Assembly (NCBI RefSeq): GCF_000332455.1
Contig: NZ_AOGY02000035.1
Location: 1 to 34,930, forward strand
DNA from: Leptospira vanthielii serovar Holland str. Waz Holland = ATCC 700522
GTDB taxonomy: Bacteria > Spirochaetota > Leptospiria > Leptospirales > Leptospiraceae
Direction of reading: 5' to 3'
Length of the DNA stretch: 34,930 nt
Part shown: positions 34,181 through 34,930 of the stretch, one piece after another
Position numbering within the stretch: the first letter of the stretch is position 1
How the letters are laid out: each line of letters opens with the position of its first letter
The notes under the pieces: model-generated
Database searches by the model: none
The model's input: only the letters and a program-made list of their open reading frames with translations
Told to the model about the DNA's origin: nothing
Program-made: the position numbers and the translations under genes

Positions 34181-34930
34181 ATGTTTACAAAACAAATGCA
34201 ATATGATGATACTAAAATTCTTGGTATTGCAAAAACAATTGATGCAAACTCTGGATCTCTGCTGCAAAGATTTGTATTCTTTATTACTTCAAAAACCATT
34301 CACTTTGGATTTCAATATCCAAAGTTAAAATTACAAATTTTTAAATTCATCGATGTCCTTCCGTCTCTCGAAACAAAAAATGTTTATTCATATTTCAAAA
34401 TTTATATTTTTGATGAAGATACAGAAATACCTTCTTTTTTAAAATCTTCGATTCACTTTTTTATCAACACTTTGTTCCTAAACTTTATTGTTTCTCTTAT
34501 TATAGCAAAGATTGTGAAAATTTTTGCGAAATTTTTTATTCTGACCGATTCACCAAAAAGTATAAATACAATAAGCCCTTCCGCAAGGCCTCGCACTTAC
34601 GACGTATTAGGTGAAATTGCATTATCTCCCAAAGAAGCCAAAGAATACCTCAGACAATATTCAGAACTCCTAAAAATTCTCCCGGAAGTTCCGACAAACA
34701 TCGATTCCAAACTACGAACCAATATTTCGATCAAATGTTCAGGGATAGAAACAAGATTATATCCAGAATCCGAAGAGATGAGTATCCATTATTTAAAAGA
34801 AGTTCTTCGCCCCATCCTTCGTTTGGCAATGAAGAAAGGAATCGGAATCAACTTAGACATGGAACAATACGATCTCAAGTCGATCATTACGAAAACAGCA
34901 ATGAATTTGTTTATAGAAGATACGTGGCGT
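34181..34930 (+). CDS. putA: PutA-like proline dehydrogenase / P5C dehydrogenase (3' partial)
   Basis: The frame stays open to the window end, giving 250 residues of a larger protein. The N-terminal part has FGFQYPKLKLQIFKFIDVLP, and a later block ARPRTYDVLGEIALSPKEA followed by NISIKCSGIETRLYPE matches the proline dehydrogenase barrel of PutA and its fused L-glutamate semialdehyde dehydrogenase relatives. The barrel oxidises proline to P5C with FAD; the missing C-terminal half would oxidise P5C to glutamate with NAD. The ATG at 34181 has no clear ribosome site; an ATG five codons later is an alternative. Its neighbour rocD feeds the same intermediate. Confidence 0.8.
   Translation, partial: MFTKQMQYDDTKILGIAKTIDANSGSLLQRFVFFITSKTIHFGFQYPKLKLQIFKFIDVLPSLETKNVYSYFKIYIFDEDTEIPSFLKSSIHFFINTLFLNFIVSLIIAKIVKIFAKFFILTDSPKSINTISPSARPRTYDVLGEIALSPKEAKEYLRQYSELLKILPEVPTNIDSKLRTNISIKCSGIETRLYPESEEMSIHYLKEVLRPILRLAMKKGIGINLDMEQYDLKSIITKTAMNLFIEDTWR

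Noticed and set aside
1..34930. tRNA, rRNA, CRISPR, insertion sequences and prophage genes
   Set aside because: No cloverleaf, repeat-spacer array, transposase, integrase or phage structural motif was seen on either strand by reading; a dedicated scan (tRNAscan-SE, ISfinder, CRISPR finder) would confirm.

Overview
The window looks like chromosomal DNA of a Leptospira-type spirochaete. The signs are moderate-to-low G+C, many lipoproteins with a loose spirochaete lipobox (hydrophobic stretch ending just before Cys), 7TMR-DISM sensor architecture, frequent TTG and GTG starts, and many short convergent or divergent gene clusters. The genus is my inference from gene content and style, not from a search. 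I see no rRNA, tRNA, CRISPR array, insertion sequence or prophage.

Left part (1-7.5 kb): a sterol-desaturase-like membrane hydroxylase cut by the window edge, with a clear terminator. Next comes a GC-rich leader that can fold into a three-way junction, in front of a tight trio: M23 peptidase, HAD phosphatase and an RsmI-like rRNA methyltransferase. An XRE-cupin regulator coupled to prmA follows. A large 7TM sensor with an RsbW-type ATPase converges on prmA.

Middle (7.5-18 kb): a Tat-like signal-bearing amine oxidase, an acyltransferase-3 membrane protein, and a small HNH / DUF1292 pair. A compact minus-strand operon follows: long-chain acyl-CoA ligase, acyl-CoA dehydrogenase, a HisKA_2 histidine kinase and a MaoC-type hydratase. 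It looks like fatty-acid degradation with a signalling gene embedded in it. Divergent from it lie a CBS-pair protein and a sodium:solute symporter.

Leucine region (18.0-19.4 kb): the most striking element. A 16-codon open frame with seven leucine codons (five in a row) is followed by a strong intrinsic terminator and then by a 2-isopropylmalate synthase-like gene that lacks the usual C-terminal regulatory domain. This is the full layout of a ribosome-mediated leucine attenuator, which I do not recall having been described in this group.

Right part (19.4-35 kb): a D-aminoacylase-type amidohydrolase with a near-consensus promoter covered by a 9-bp palindrome; a DUF4349 lipoprotein whose ATG abuts a perfect 12-bp inverted repeat; and a TetR gene interrupted by a 24-bp tandem duplication whose junction creates a stop codon. 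Then come a PhoD-like phosphatase, several lipoproteins (two of them tandem relatives), a 53-residue Cys-x-Cys protein, two beta-propeller-like lipoproteins, and a metallo-beta-lactamase-fold lipoprotein. An envelope-protein gene is broken by a one-base loss in an A tract plus one stop codon. The window ends with an alpha/beta hydrolase and a divergent pair, ornithine aminotransferase (rocD) and the start of a PutA-like proline/P5C dehydrogenase, which together would feed ornithine and proline into glutamate.
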